DNA of 64,000 nucleotides from JAEUOS01 sp965279115 (GTDB lineage Bacteria; Pseudomonadota; Gammaproteobacteria; Burkholderiales; JAEUOS01), in assembly GCA_965279115.1 (NCBI GenBank), contig OZ257137.1:992001-1056000 (forward strand), given 5' to 3'. Below the pieces are notes generated by a model. It was given only the letters and a program-made list of their open reading frames with translations. It searched no databases and was not told the origin of the DNA. Positions within the stretch are counted from its first letter, which is position 1; each line of letters opens with the position of its first letter. Below, piece by piece: positions 1-8,792 of this stretch. A program made the translations under genes and the position numbers.

Positions 1-243
1 TTCCAGCGCCAGCCTCGGCGCCAGAAGCATCATTCTACCAAGGAGCAGCTCATGGCGCGCGTGCGTATGCGCCATCGACTCCAGGTGCTCCTTCGGGATG
101 AGCAAAAAATGCACCGGCGCCCATGGATTGATGTCATGGAAGGCAAGCAGCTCCTCGTCTTCGTAGAGTTTCTTGCTGGGGATCTTTCCGGCGACGATCT
201 TGCAGAAAACGCAGTCCGGGTCATGGGCGGTGGCCTGGGTCAT
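1..243 (-). CDS. hinT: HIT-family (histidine triad) nucleotide-binding protein, 3' end outside window
   Basis: Reading the minus strand from an ATG at 243 gives 81 open codons running off the left edge. The product starts MTQATAHDPDCVFCKIVAG and continues with FHDINPWAPVHFLLIPKEH, which is the N-terminal half of HinT/PKCI-type HIT proteins (purine nucleoside phosphoramidase). The CxxC pair near residues 11-14 is the usual zinc pair of bacterial HIT proteins. The diagnostic HxHxH triad would lie beyond the window. An in-frame ATG at 264 overlaps the hisE stop region and could be an earlier start; a GAGGA sequence about 12 bases before 243 favours 243. It is the last visible gene of the his operon, as is common in betaproteobacteria. 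Confidence 0.9.
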   Translation of the reverse strand, partial: MTQATAHDPDCVFCKIVAGKIPSKKLYEDEELLAFHDINPWAPVHFLLIPKEHLESMAHTHARHELLLGRMMLLAPRLALE

Positions 244-264
244 GTTTGGCGTGTCCTCATTCAT

Positions 265-615
265 TCAGGTTTTGGCAGACGGCTTGTTGCGCGAAGGATC
301 TGCACGTGAGGCTTTTTCATCAAGGCCTGACAAACCTTCCCGGCGCGCGAGTTCGGCGAGCACGTCGGCAGGCCCCAGCCCATAGTGCTCAAGCGCGACC
401 AGCGAATGGAACCACAAATCCGCGAACTCGCCGACGATGCGGGCACGGTCGCCATCCTTGGCCGCCATTACCGCCTCGGTGGCTTCCTCGCCGATCTTCT
501 TGAGGATCGTATCCTCGCCGCGATGCAAAAGGCGCGCGACGTAGGACTTGTCGGGGTCACCGCCTCGCCTGCCGGCAATCACCTGCCCAAGGCGGACCAG
601 CACGTCGTCGCTCAT
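265..615 (-). CDS. hisE: Phosphoribosyl-ATP pyrophosphatase (histidine biosynthesis step 2)
   Basis: A 116-residue protein starting MSDDVLVRLGQVIAGRR. It hydrolyses phosphoribosyl-ATP to phosphoribosyl-AMP in the cytoplasm. The MazG-like alpha-helical signature KKIGEEATEAVMAAKDG and the later GEFADLWFHSLV are the metal- and substrate-binding helices of HisE. The start at 615 overlaps the hisI stop by the ATGA arrangement; a longer reading from 666 would run into hisI and is less likely. HisE is a separate protein here, not fused to HisI as in enterobacteria. The C-terminal tail after about residue 95 is charged and poorly conserved. Confidence 0.95.
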   Translation of the reverse strand: MSDDVLVRLGQVIAGRRGGDPDKSYVARLLHRGEDTILKKIGEEATEAVMAAKDGDRARIVGEFADLWFHSLVALEHYGLGPADVLAELARREGLSGLDEKASRADPSRNKPSAKT

Positions 616-1031
616 TTTCCGTAGATCTCGCTGGAAGACTTCAGTACGGGGTCGGTTTCGACCCACCTGCCGTCCTCAAGACGGCGAAAAAAGCAATTGT
701 GGCGCCCGGTGTGGCAGGCGATGCCACCGATCTGGTCCACCTTCAGAAGCACCACATCGGCGTCGCAGTCGATACGCAGTTCGCGCAGGCGCTGCTGGTG
801 CCCGGACTCCTCCCCCTTGCGCCACAGCCGCTTGCGCGAGCGCGACCAGTACACCGCCTGACCGGTGGTCACCGTTTCGCGCAGCGCCTCGCGATTCATC
901 CAGGCCACCATCAGCACCCGGTTGGTAAACGCCTCCTGGGCGATCGCGGGAACCAGGCCGCGCTCATCCCAGGCAACCTCGTCGAGCCAGCCATCATCGA
1001 CAGCGCGGGGAACCATTTCGGACACGCTCAC
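612..1031 (-). CDS. hisI: Phosphoribosyl-AMP cyclohydrolase (histidine biosynthesis step 3)
   Basis: A 139-residue protein that opens the adenine ring of phosphoribosyl-AMP. The zinc and magnesium ligands are recognisable: the DCDAD motif near residue 88, then GGIACHTGRHNCFF with the two conserved cysteines. The substrate-binding stretch WSRSRKRLWRKGEESGH is intact. The length matches stand-alone bacterial HisI. It lies between hisF (43 bases upstream) and hisE (4-base overlap), so it is translated within the his operon. Confidence 0.96.
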   Translation of the reverse strand: MSVSEMVPRAVDDGWLDEVAWDERGLVPAIAQEAFTNRVLMVAWMNREALRETVTTGQAVYWSRSRKRLWRKGEESGHQQRLRELRIDCDADVVLLKVDQIGGIACHTGRHNCFFRRLEDGRWVETDPVLKSSSEIYGK

Positions 1032-1074
1032 GGCTGCACCCCGGCGGCAGTCAACGCCGCACCTCCCAAGGCAG

Positions 1075-1833
1075 TCATTGCCGCACCTCTATCCCGCGTT
1101 CGGCCATGCGCGCCTTGGCCTGACCCACGGTGTACTCGCCGTAGTGGAATATGGACGCGGCCAGGACGGCATCGGCCCGCCCCTGGAGCACGCCATCAGC
1201 GAGATGATCGAGATTGCCCACGCCACCCGAGGCGATCACCGGAACGGTCACCGCGTCCGCCACCGCACGGGTGAGCCCGATGTCGAAGCCGTTGCGTGTC
1301 CCGTCGCGATCCATGCTGGTCAGGAGAATTTCGCCGGCCCCGAGGCGCTCGACTTCGCGTGCCCAGCCAATGACATCCATGCCGGTATCGTTGCGTCCAC
1401 CGTGGGTAAATACGCTCCAGCGCCCTGGCGACACCTGCTTGGCGTCGATGGCCACGACGATGCACTGGGCGCCATAGCGGCCCGATGCTTCGGCTACCAG
1501 TTGCGGGTTTTGCACCGCCGATGTGTTGATGCTGATCTTGTCCGCGCCCGCGTTGAGCAGGCGCCGCACATCCTCGACTTTGCGCACGCCCCCGCCAACG
1601 GTCAGCGGGATGAACACCTGGGACGCCACCTGTTCGATGATGTGCAAAATGATGTCGCGCTGGTCGCTGCTGGCGGTAATGTCCAGGAAGGTCAGTTCGT
1701 CGGCGCCCTGCTCGTCATAGCGGCGCGCGATCTCCACCGGATCACCGGCGTCACGCAGTTCGACGAAATTGATGCCCTTGACCACACGCCCGGCGGTGAC
1801 GTCAAGGCATGGAATGATTCGCTTTGCAAGCAT
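1075..1833 (-). CDS. hisF: Imidazole glycerol phosphate synthase, cyclase subunit
   Basis: A 252-residue TIM barrel beginning MLAKRIIPCLDVTAGRVVKG. It forms the synthase with HisH, condensing ammonia with PRFAR to give IGP and AICAR. The catalytic aspartates are visible in CLDV (first strand) and in VAIDAKQ mid-protein; phosphate-binding loops GGGVR and ASGGVGN are present. The start at 1833 was chosen because it matches the family N-terminus exactly; upstream in-frame codons to 1929 encode a low-complexity extension not seen in HisF. The gap to hisA upstream is about 100 bases, with no clear terminator. Confidence 0.96.
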   Translation of the reverse strand: MLAKRIIPCLDVTAGRVVKGINFVELRDAGDPVEIARRYDEQGADELTFLDITASSDQRDIILHIIEQVASQVFIPLTVGGGVRKVEDVRRLLNAGADKISINTSAVQNPQLVAEASGRYGAQCIVVAIDAKQVSPGRWSVFTHGGRNDTGMDVIGWAREVERLGAGEILLTSMDRDGTRNGFDIGLTRAVADAVTVPVIASGGVGNLDHLADGVLQGRADAVLAASIFHYGEYTVGQAKARMAERGIEVRQ

Positions 1834-1932
1834 GTCGCTTTGCAGGCGCCCAAGGGCGCCACCTCTCAGTGTTTGTGATCGAAAGCCGATCGATACGGGG
1901 CGCCGCACGCACCTCGGCGGCACTGCCAATTG

Positions 1933-2664
1933 CTACTTTTCGGCTTCGGCCAGCGCCTTGGCGAAATCGAGCGTGCCGTCGTAGATCGCGCGCCCGGCGA
2001 TCACCCCGACCACGCCTTCGCTTTCGATCGCCTTCAATGCCTTGATGTCCTTGACGCTCGCCAGCCCGCCGGAGGCGATCACAGGAATCTTCATCGCCTG
2101 CGCCAGGCGCAGAGTCGCCTCCACGTTGATGCCTCCCAGCATCCCGTCGCGACCGATATCGGTGTAGATGATGGCTTCGGCCCCGTAGTCCTCGAACTTC
2201 TTCGCCAGGTCAACCACATCATGGCCGGTAAGCTTGCTCCAGCCATCGGTGGCGACCTTGCCATCGCGGGCATCCAGGCCGACGATGATATGGCCGGGAA
2301 AAGCGCCACAGGCGTCGTGCAGAAAACCGGGGTTCTTCACCGCCGCGGTGCCAATGATTACGTAGCTGACGCCGTCATCGAGATAGCGCTCGACGGTATC
2401 GAGATCGCGAATACCGCCACCGAGTTGCACCGGCATGTCGTCGCCGGCAGCCGCGATGATGCGCTTGATGGCACTCTCGTTCTTGGGCTTTCCGGCAACA
2501 GCGCCGTTGAGGTCGACGATGTGCAGCCGCTTGCCGCCTTGCGCCTTCCAGTGGGAGGCCATGGCTGCCGGATCCTCGGAAAACACGGTGGCATCGGCCA
2601 TGTCGCCCTGCCGTAGGCGGACGCAATGCCCGTCCTTGAGGTCAATCGCGGGAATGATCAGCAT
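1933..2664 (-). CDS. hisA: Phosphoribosylformimino-AICAR-P isomerase (ProFAR isomerase)
   Basis: A 243-residue TIM barrel homologous to HisF. It catalyses the Amadori rearrangement of ProFAR to PRFAR. The N-terminal motif AIDLKDGHCVRLRQGD holds the first catalytic aspartate. VGLDARDGK and YTDIGRDGML, with the second aspartate, follow in the usual order, and the C-terminal phosphate-binding ASGG is present. Length and start agree with the family. It sits between hisH and hisF, the normal betaproteobacterial order. Confidence 0.96.
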   Translation of the reverse strand: MLIIPAIDLKDGHCVRLRQGDMADATVFSEDPAAMASHWKAQGGKRLHIVDLNGAVAGKPKNESAIKRIIAAAGDDMPVQLGGGIRDLDTVERYLDDGVSYVIIGTAAVKNPGFLHDACGAFPGHIIVGLDARDGKVATDGWSKLTGHDVVDLAKKFEDYGAEAIIYTDIGRDGMLGGINVEATLRLAQAMKIPVIASGGLASVKDIKALKAIESEGVVGVIAGRAIYDGTLDFAKALAEAEK

Positions 2665-2751
2665 GCTGATGCCATGGCGTTATGCATGGATGTACGAAGG
2701 TGGCGGCTGTCTGGTGAAAAACGGATTTGGCAATGATAAGCCAGCGTGTTT

Positions 2752-3387
2752 TCAGGGATTCCAGGCGACAAAATTTGAGAACAGGGCAAGTCCGGCAAGA
2801 TGGCTTTTTTCCGGGTGAAACTGTACGCCGAAAATATTCTCGCGCGCAACCGCGCAAGTGAAGTGTATCCCATAGTCGGAAGAGCCGGCACCGACCTGTG
2901 CATCCGCCGGGACCGGATAGTAACTGTGCACGAAATAGAAGCGGCTATCGTCGGCGATCCCGCGCCACAGCGGGTGCGACATGTCCTGGTGCACGCGATT
3001 CCAGCCCATGTGCGGCACCTTCAATCGCGCGCCATCGGCAGCATGCATTTCAGAAGAGAACCGCACCACATTGCCCGGCATGACGCCCAGGCCCGGGGTG
3101 TCGCCCTCTGCGCTATGGCCAAACAACATCTGCATGCCGATGCAAATGCCGAGGAAGGGTTTGCTGGCCGCCGCCGCCAGGATCACCTCGGACAACCCTG
3201 AGGCGCGCATTTCGCGCATGCAGTCCGGCATCGCGCCCTGTCCCGGGAACACCACCCGGTCCGCCGAGGCGATGACCGCCGGCTCGTGCGTGACCAGCAC
3301 GCGGTCATCCGGCGCCACATGCTCGATGGCTTTGGAAACCGAGCGCAGGTTTCCCATGCCGTAGTCGATGACTGCAATGGTTTGCAT
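2752..3387 (-). CDS. hisH: Imidazole glycerol phosphate synthase, glutamine amidotransferase subunit
   Basis: A 211-residue class I glutamine amidotransferase that supplies ammonia to HisF. The start MQTIAVIDYGMGNLRSVSKA is typical. The nucleophile cysteine is in FLGICIGMQMLF, and the catalytic His and Glu are in VQFHPEKSH. The oxyanion strand PGQGAM is intact. The gene is separated from hisA by 87 bases in which I see no other gene. Confidence 0.96.
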   Translation of the reverse strand: MQTIAVIDYGMGNLRSVSKAIEHVAPDDRVLVTHEPAVIASADRVVFPGQGAMPDCMREMRASGLSEVILAAAASKPFLGICIGMQMLFGHSAEGDTPGLGVMPGNVVRFSSEMHAADGARLKVPHMGWNRVHQDMSHPLWRGIADDSRFYFVHSYYPVPADAQVGAGSSDYGIHFTCAVARENIFGVQFHPEKSHLAGLALFSNFVAWNP

Positions 3388-3438
3388 CGCGTTTGCCTGT
3401 GGTCCCAGATGCCGGCGAAAACACCGGCGGAAATCTGA

Positions 3439-4026
3439 CTAAAGTGTGCCTTTGGTCGAGGGAATCGTATCGCCTGCCCGCGGGTCGGGTTCGCATGCCA
3501 TGCGCAGCGCACGACCGAATGCCTTGAATACCGTCTCGCACTGGTGATGCGCGTTCTCGCCGCGCAGGTTGTCCACATGCAGGGTCACCAGCGCATGGTT
3601 TACGAAACCCTGGAAAAACTCGTGCGTCAGGTCGACGTCGAAGGCGCCGATCATCGCGCGCTTGAAATCGACATGAAACTCAAGTCCCGGCCTGCCGGAC
3701 AGGTCGATCACCACACGCGACAGGGCTTCATCGAGCGGCACATACGAATGCCCATAACGCCGGATGCCTTTCTTGTCGCCAAGGGCCTTTGCGAACGCCT
3801 GGCCCAGCGTGATACCGATGTCCTCGACCGTATGGTGGGCGTCGATATGCAGGTCTCCGGTGGCGGCGACGTCGATGTCGATCAACCCATGCCGGGAGAT
3901 CTGGTCAAGCATGTGATCAAGAAACGGTACGCCGGTGGCGAAACTGGCCTGGCCGGTTCCATCCAGGTTGAGCTTTACCCGGATCTGCGTTTCCTTGGTG
4001 TTGCGGACGATTTCGGCGGTTCTCAT
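3439..4026 (-). CDS. hisB: Imidazoleglycerol-phosphate dehydratase
   Basis: A monofunctional 195-residue dehydratase without the N-terminal phosphatase domain of enterobacterial HisB. The two metal-binding signatures are present: DAHHTVEDIGITLGQA and NAHHQCETVFKAFGRAL, which together bind two manganese ions. The start MRTAEIVRNTKETQIRV matches the family. The histidinol-phosphate phosphatase must be encoded elsewhere, as in most betaproteobacteria. Confidence 0.96.
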   Translation of the reverse strand: MRTAEIVRNTKETQIRVKLNLDGTGQASFATGVPFLDHMLDQISRHGLIDIDVAATGDLHIDAHHTVEDIGITLGQAFAKALGDKKGIRRYGHSYVPLDEALSRVVIDLSGRPGLEFHVDFKRAMIGAFDVDLTHEFFQGFVNHALVTLHVDNLRGENAHHQCETVFKAFGRALRMACEPDPRAGDTIPSTKGTL

Positions 4027-4088
4027 CGGGTCGATCTCGCGGCGGCATCATTCGACGTCGCCGCAGCATTCCTGATAGTCGGGGAAGT

Positions 4089-5201
4089 CTAGCTCAACGC
4101 GGCGTCGAGCGCGGCGAGCATGGCATGGTTTTCGTCGGGCGCGCCGATGGTCAGGCGCAGGCAGTTCTCGAGCATCGGATGGCCGCCGGAAAAATTCTTC
4201 ACCAGCACCTTCTGGCGTTTCATGCTCTCGAACACCGCCGTGCCGGCGCCCGGCCCGCCGTCGATGCGCACGCAGATGAAATTCGCCGCGGTCGGGTACT
4301 GGGTCAGGCCCTTCATGCGCGCGAGCGCGCTCTGGACCACCGCGCGCTCGGCCAGCACCTTGGCGGCCTGCTCATCAAGCACATGCTTGTTCTCAAGGAT
4401 CTTGATGGCCACCGCCTCGGCCAGCACGCTGATATTGAAAGGGGCGCGGGTCTTGTCGAACTCACGGATCCATTCCGGACGACCGCCCACATAGCCCAGG
4501 CGCACGCCTGCCAGGCTGATCTTGGACACCGTGCGCATGACCACCATGTTGGGAAATTCGGCGATGCGCGGCATGAAGGAATCGGTTGCGAACGGCTGGT
4601 AGGCCTCATCGATCACCACCAGCCCGGGCGCGGCGCGGACAATACGCTCGACCTCGGCCATCGAAAACGGGCTGCCGGTCGGATTGTTCGGGTATGCGAG
4701 CCACACCAGCGCCGGTTTGTGCTCGGCCATGGCGGCGATGAAGGCATCAGCGTCCAGCGAAAAATCCGGCCGCAGCGAAACCGGCACGAACTTGAGTCGA
4801 TAGAACAGCGCATGCATCTGGAACATCACGAACGACGGCGACGGCGCCATCACGACCGCACCGTCACGCGCGCAAGCGGCGGTGATGAACTGGATGCATT
4901 CGTCGGAGCCATTGCCGCACAACACGTCGCAGCCGGCGGGAACGCCCATTTTCTCGGCGATCAGCGCACGCAGGCGGGTGAGCGTGGGCACCGGGTAACG
5001 GTTCAGGGAAAGCTTCGAGACGACTTCGCCCACTTCACGCGCCAGCCAGTCGGGCAGGGAGTACGGACTCTCCATGACATCGAGCTTCACCATGCCCGCC
5101 GCGTCGGCCACATGGTAGGCGCCCATGGCGAGAATTTCGGGCCGGATCACGGATTGAACGATTTTCATGGTGTGCACTGTGCGGGGCGTGAATTCGAACA
5201 T
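4089..5201 (-). CDS. hisC: Histidinol-phosphate aminotransferase
   Basis: A class I/II PLP-dependent aminotransferase that converts imidazole-acetol phosphate and glutamate to histidinol phosphate. The PLP lysine is in TVSKISLAGVRLGYVG; upstream motifs WLAYPNNPTG and VVIDEAYQPF bind the cofactor, and the C-terminal arginine lies in LRLTIG. The start at 5201 has a GGCGGA sequence six bases upstream; an internal ATG at 5168 (MKIVQSVIRPEI) fits the family N-terminus better but has no ribosome binding site. The true start is one of these two. Confidence 0.95.
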   Translation of the reverse strand: MFEFTPRTVHTMKIVQSVIRPEILAMGAYHVADAAGMVKLDVMESPYSLPDWLAREVGEVVSKLSLNRYPVPTLTRLRALIAEKMGVPAGCDVLCGNGSDECIQFITAACARDGAVVMAPSPSFVMFQMHALFYRLKFVPVSLRPDFSLDADAFIAAMAEHKPALVWLAYPNNPTGSPFSMAEVERIVRAAPGLVVIDEAYQPFATDSFMPRIAEFPNMVVMRTVSKISLAGVRLGYVGGRPEWIREFDKTRAPFNISVLAEAVAIKILENKHVLDEQAAKVLAERAVVQSALARMKGLTQYPTAANFICVRIDGGPGAGTAVFESMKRQKVLVKNFSGGHPMLENCLRLTIGAPDENHAMLAALDAALS

Positions 5202-5254
5202 TTACGATCCGCCATGCCGGTCGAGGGCGGCGACGGTCGCAAGGCTCCTGTTGC

Positions 5255-6556
5255 CTAAGGCATGCGGTACTCGGCCGAACGCGCGTGGGCAGGAAGTCCC
5301 TCACCTCGCGCCAGTTCCGATGCGATCTTTCCAAGGGTCGCCGCGCCTGCTCTCGATACCTTGATGATCGAAGAACGCTTCTGGAAGTCATATACCCCGA
5401 GCGGCGACGAAAACCGCGCCGTGCGCGAAGTCGGCAGCACATGATTGGGACCGGCGCAGTAGTCACCCAGCGATTCGCTCGAATGCACGCCCATGAAGAT
5501 CGCGCCGGCATGGCGGATCAAGGGCAGCAGGGCATCCGGGTCGGCTACCGAGAGTTCAAGGTGCTCCGGGGCGATATCGTTGGCGACTGCGCAAGCCTCG
5601 GCCAGGTCGCGAGTGCGAATCAGGGCGCCGCGTCCGTTCATCGACTTGGCGATGATGTCGCGCCGTGGCATGCCCGCTATGAGCCGGTCGGCCGCGGCGG
5701 CCACTTTCTCAATGTAGGCGGAGTCGGGGCAAAGCAGGATCGCCTGCGCGATCTCGTCGTGCTCCGCCTGGCTGAACAGGTCCATCGCGACCCAGTCGGG
5801 ATCGGCGCTGCCATCGGCAATGACCAGGATTTCCGACGGGCCGGCGATCATGTCGATGCCGACCGTGCCGAACACGCGCCGCTTGGCGGCAGCGACGTAT
5901 GCGTTGCCCGGACCGACGATCTTGTCGACCTGCGGAATGCTTGCAGTGCCGTAGGCCAGTGCGCCAACGGCCTGGGCCCCGCCGATGGTGTAGATGACAT
6001 CCACACCCGCGATGGCGGCGGCGGCCAATACCATCGGATTGGTATGACCGCCCGGGGCCGGCGACACCATCACCAGTTCGGCCACACCGGCGACCTTGGC
6101 CGGAATCGCGTTCATCAGCAGGGAACTAGGATAGGCGGCTTTCCCGCCCGGAACGTACAGGCCGGCGCGGTCAAGCGGCGTGACGTTCTGACCCAACTCG
6201 GTGCCATCGGCCTCGGTGTAGCGCCATGAAGTGGCCGCCTGTCGCATGTGATAGGCGCGAATTCGTTCGGCGGCGGCTTCCAGTGCGTCGCGCTGGGCTG
6301 GTGGCAGACCGGCAAGCGCTTCATGTGTGCGTTCGACCGGGATACGCAACGCAGCCATCGAACGCGCTTCAATGCCGTCGAAACGCGCCGTGTATTCCAG
6401 GACAGCGGTGTCGCCGCGTGTCCGCACGTCAGCCAGGATGGCCTGCGTCGCACGTTCCACACCTTCGTCGGTCTCCTCCGCATAGGCGAGGAGATGGCGC
6501 AGTTGCGCCGCAAATCCGGAACTTGCGCTGTCGAGCCGGCGAATCGAAAGTGTCAT
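5255..6556 (-). CDS. hisD: Histidinol dehydrogenase
   Basis: A 433-residue zinc enzyme that performs the last two steps, histidinol to histidine, with two NAD+. Family motifs appear in order: VDKIVGPGNAYVAAAKR, IDMIAGPSEI, LFSQAEHDE (zinc and catalytic residues), and near the C-terminus SSPLGVYDFQKRSS. The full length equals the family norm. The start overlaps the hisG stop by four bases (ATGA), so the two are translationally coupled. Confidence 0.97.
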   Translation of the reverse strand: MTLSIRRLDSASSGFAAQLRHLLAYAEETDEGVERATQAILADVRTRGDTAVLEYTARFDGIEARSMAALRIPVERTHEALAGLPPAQRDALEAAAERIRAYHMRQAATSWRYTEADGTELGQNVTPLDRAGLYVPGGKAAYPSSLLMNAIPAKVAGVAELVMVSPAPGGHTNPMVLAAAAIAGVDVIYTIGGAQAVGALAYGTASIPQVDKIVGPGNAYVAAAKRRVFGTVGIDMIAGPSEILVIADGSADPDWVAMDLFSQAEHDEIAQAILLCPDSAYIEKVAAAADRLIAGMPRRDIIAKSMNGRGALIRTRDLAEACAVANDIAPEHLELSVADPDALLPLIRHAGAIFMGVHSSESLGDYCAGPNHVLPTSRTARFSSPLGVYDFQKRSSIIKVSRAGAATLGKIASELARGEGLPAHARSAEYRMP

Positions 6557-7200
6557 TTGACGGCCTTCGCAAAGGCGTCGATGAGCGACTGCACCGCGGG
6601 GCGCTTGGTCTTGAGCGACGCCTGGTTGACAATCAAGCGCGAGGAAACCGCGCAGATCTCCTCGACCGCGCGCAGGCGGTTGGCCTTGAGGGTCGCCCCG
6701 GTCGACACGATGTCGACGATCACTTCGGCCAGGCCGGTCAGCGGCGCCAGTTCCATCGAGCCATACAGCTTGATCAGGTCCACATGCATGCCCTTGGCCG
6801 CGAAATGCTCACGCGCGACGTGGACGAACTTGGTCGCCACACGGATTCGCGCACCGCGTCGCACGGCGGTTTCGTAGTCGAACTCGTTGGCGACCGCGAC
6901 CATCATCCGGCAACGCCCGATTTTCAGATCGAGCGGGCGGTACAGCCCGGCGCCACCGTTGCTCATTTCGTGCTCATGCAGGATGTCGGAACCGGCCACG
7001 CCGAGGTCCGCAGCCCCGTACTGCACGTAGGTCGGCACGTCGGACGCTCGCACGATGATGATGCGCACATCCGGCAGATTTGTGTCGAGAATGAGCTTGC
7101 GCGACTTGTCGGGATCATCGGCTACGCGGATGCCGACCGCCTCCAGCAGGGGGAGGGTTTCCTCGAAAATGCGCCCTTTCGACAGGGCCAGGGTGATCAC
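6553..7200 (-). CDS. hisG: ATP phosphoribosyltransferase, short (HisZ-dependent) form
   Basis: A 215-residue catalytic subunit that joins ATP and PRPP in the first, feedback-controlled step. It starts with a GTG codon (ITLALSKGRIFEETLP). The PRPP-binding segment is VDIVSTGATLKAN. The protein ends shortly after it, so the C-terminal histidine-binding ACT-like domain of the long form is absent. Short HisG enzymes need the regulatory partner HisZ, which is not in the window. This is the first gene of the his operon; 85 bases separate it from murA. An AT-rich stretch there (7221-7231) may hold its promoter, but I see no convincing -35. Confidence 0.95.
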   Translation of the reverse strand: MITLALSKGRIFEETLPLLEAVGIRVADDPDKSRKLILDTNLPDVRIIIVRASDVPTYVQYGAADLGVAGSDILHEHEMSNGGAGLYRPLDLKIGRCRMMVAVANEFDYETAVRRGARIRVATKFVHVAREHFAAKGMHVDLIKLYGSMELAPLTGLAEVIVDIVSTGATLKANRLRAVEEICAVSSRLIVNQASLKTKRPAVQSLIDAFAKAVK

Positions 7201-7285
7201 GTTGCTGCTACCCGCAAAACTATGATTTTACTCGACAATCGTCCCGTCGGCCCTGACAGTGCATGGTATCGGGAGATACGGAAGG

Positions 7286-8536
7286 CTAACGCCTGCGCTC
7301 GATGCGCGCCCCCACCGCCGAGAGTTTTGATTCAAGCGCTTCATAGCCACGGTCGAGATGGTAGATGCGGTCGATCACGGTCTCGCCATCGGCGACCAGG
7401 CCAGCCACCACCAGCGAGGCAGAAGCGCGCAGGTCGGTGGCCATCACGTTGGCGCCGGTGAGGTTGCGCACGCCCTTGACCACCGCGGTGTTGCCCTCGA
7501 TCTCGATCTGCGCTCCAAGACGCATGAGTTCCTGTGCGTGCATGAAGCGGTTCTCGAAGATCGTTTCGGTGACCATGCCGGTGCCTTCGGCAATCGCGTT
7601 CAAGGCCATGAACTGCGCCTGCATGTCAGTCGGAAACGCCGGATACGGCGCGGTGCGCAGATTGATCGCACGTGGGCGTCGCCGGGAAACGATGCGGATA
7701 CGATCGGTCTCGACTTCGACTCGGGCGCCGCTTTCACTGAGCTTGTCAATCACCGCCTCCAGGGTATCCGGACGCGCGTTGGTCAATACGACTTCACCGC
7801 CTGCCGCGGCCACCGCGGTCAGGAAGGTCCCGGTTTCGATTCGGTCCGCCATCACCCGGTAGCGCGCGCCATGCAGCCGCTCGACCCCGCGTATGACCAC
7901 CCGGTCGGTACCAGCGCCACTGACGCGCGCGCCCATCGCATTGAGGCAATTGGCAAGGTCGACGACTTCCGGCTCGCGAGCGGCGTTCTCGATGACCGTC
8001 TCGCCGTCGGCCAGGGTGGCAGCCATCATGAGGTTTTCGGTCCCGGTGACAGTCACCAGGTCGGTGACGATGCGCGTGCCCTTGAGGCGGCGCGCGGTGG
8101 CCACGATGTATCCATGATCGATGCGGATGTCCGCGCCCAGTGCCTGCAATCCCTTGATGTGCTGGTCGACCGGGCGGGCACCGATCGCGCAGCCGCCAGG
8201 TAGGGAGACGCGGGCCGTCCCGAAGCGCGCGACCAGCGGCCCCAGCACCAGAATCGATGCGCGCATGGTCTTGACAAGTTCATACGGCGCTTCAAGCCGG
8301 TCAACATGGGTGGCATCAAGCTTCAGCCCACCCGCTTCGCGCGCCACCTTGACGCCCATTTGCACCAGCAGATGTTGCATGGTCTCGACATCATGCAGGG
8401 CGGGAACGTTGTCGAGATCCAGCGCGTCCGCTGCGAGCAGGCTGGCGCAGATGATGGGTAGCGCGGCATTCTTGGCGCCCGAAATCGGGATTTCGCCGCG
8501 CAGGCGCTCCCCACCCTGCAATACGAGTTTGTCCAT
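7286..8536 (-). CDS. murA: UDP-N-acetylglucosamine 1-carboxyvinyltransferase
   Basis: A 416-residue enzyme that transfers enolpyruvate from PEP to UDP-GlcNAc, the first committed step of peptidoglycan synthesis. The N-terminus holds GGERLRGEIPISGAKNAALP. The catalytic cysteine is in LPGGCAIGARPVDQH, so the protein should be fosfomycin-sensitive in principle; the later segment PAFPTDMQAQFMAL is also conserved. The length is normal. It is followed by hisG and preceded, 10 bases away, by ibaG, as in many betaproteobacteria. Confidence 0.97.
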   Translation of the reverse strand: MDKLVLQGGERLRGEIPISGAKNAALPIICASLLAADALDLDNVPALHDVETMQHLLVQMGVKVAREAGGLKLDATHVDRLEAPYELVKTMRASILVLGPLVARFGTARVSLPGGCAIGARPVDQHIKGLQALGADIRIDHGYIVATARRLKGTRIVTDLVTVTGTENLMMAATLADGETVIENAAREPEVVDLANCLNAMGARVSGAGTDRVVIRGVERLHGARYRVMADRIETGTFLTAVAAAGGEVVLTNARPDTLEAVIDKLSESGARVEVETDRIRIVSRRRPRAINLRTAPYPAFPTDMQAQFMALNAIAEGTGMVTETIFENRFMHAQELMRLGAQIEIEGNTAVVKGVRNLTGANVMATDLRASASLVVAGLVADGETVIDRIYHLDRGYEALESKLSAVGARIERRR

Positions 8537-8546
8537 GATCGCCGCC

Positions 8547-8783
8547 TCAGGCAGCCTTCCACTCTTCAGGAGTCAGGGTCTTCATCGACAGGGCATGGAT
8601 CTCGTTGCCCATCCGGGCTCCGAGCGCCTTGTTCACCAGTTGATGCCTGCCCACACGCGACTTTCCCGTGAACATCGCGCTCACTATCACCGCCTCGAAA
8701 TGGGCCCCGTCGCCCGAAACTTCGAGATGTTCGCAAGCAAGTCCTTGCGCGATCAGGTCGCGCACGTATTCAGGTGTCACCAT
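8547..8783 (-). CDS. ibaG: BolA/IbaG-family protein
   Basis: A 78-residue BolA-like protein. The class II KH-like fold is suggested by the segment FTGKSRVGRHQLVNKALG, with the conserved glycine, arginine and histidine, followed by EIHALSMKTLTPEEW at the end. Position upstream of murA and next to the mla genes is the typical location of ibaG (yrbA). Such proteins pair with monothiol glutaredoxins around Fe-S clusters; the exact role here is not shown by sequence. Confidence 0.88.
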   Translation of the reverse strand: MVTPEYVRDLIAQGLACEHLEVSGDGAHFEAVIVSAMFTGKSRVGRHQLVNKALGARMGNEIHALSMKTLTPEEWKAA

Positions 8784-8792
8784 GATGTGCCC

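Noticed and set aside
1834..1929. Longer start for hisF
   Set aside because: The added residues are not found in the family, and MLAKRIIPCLDV is the conserved N-terminus.
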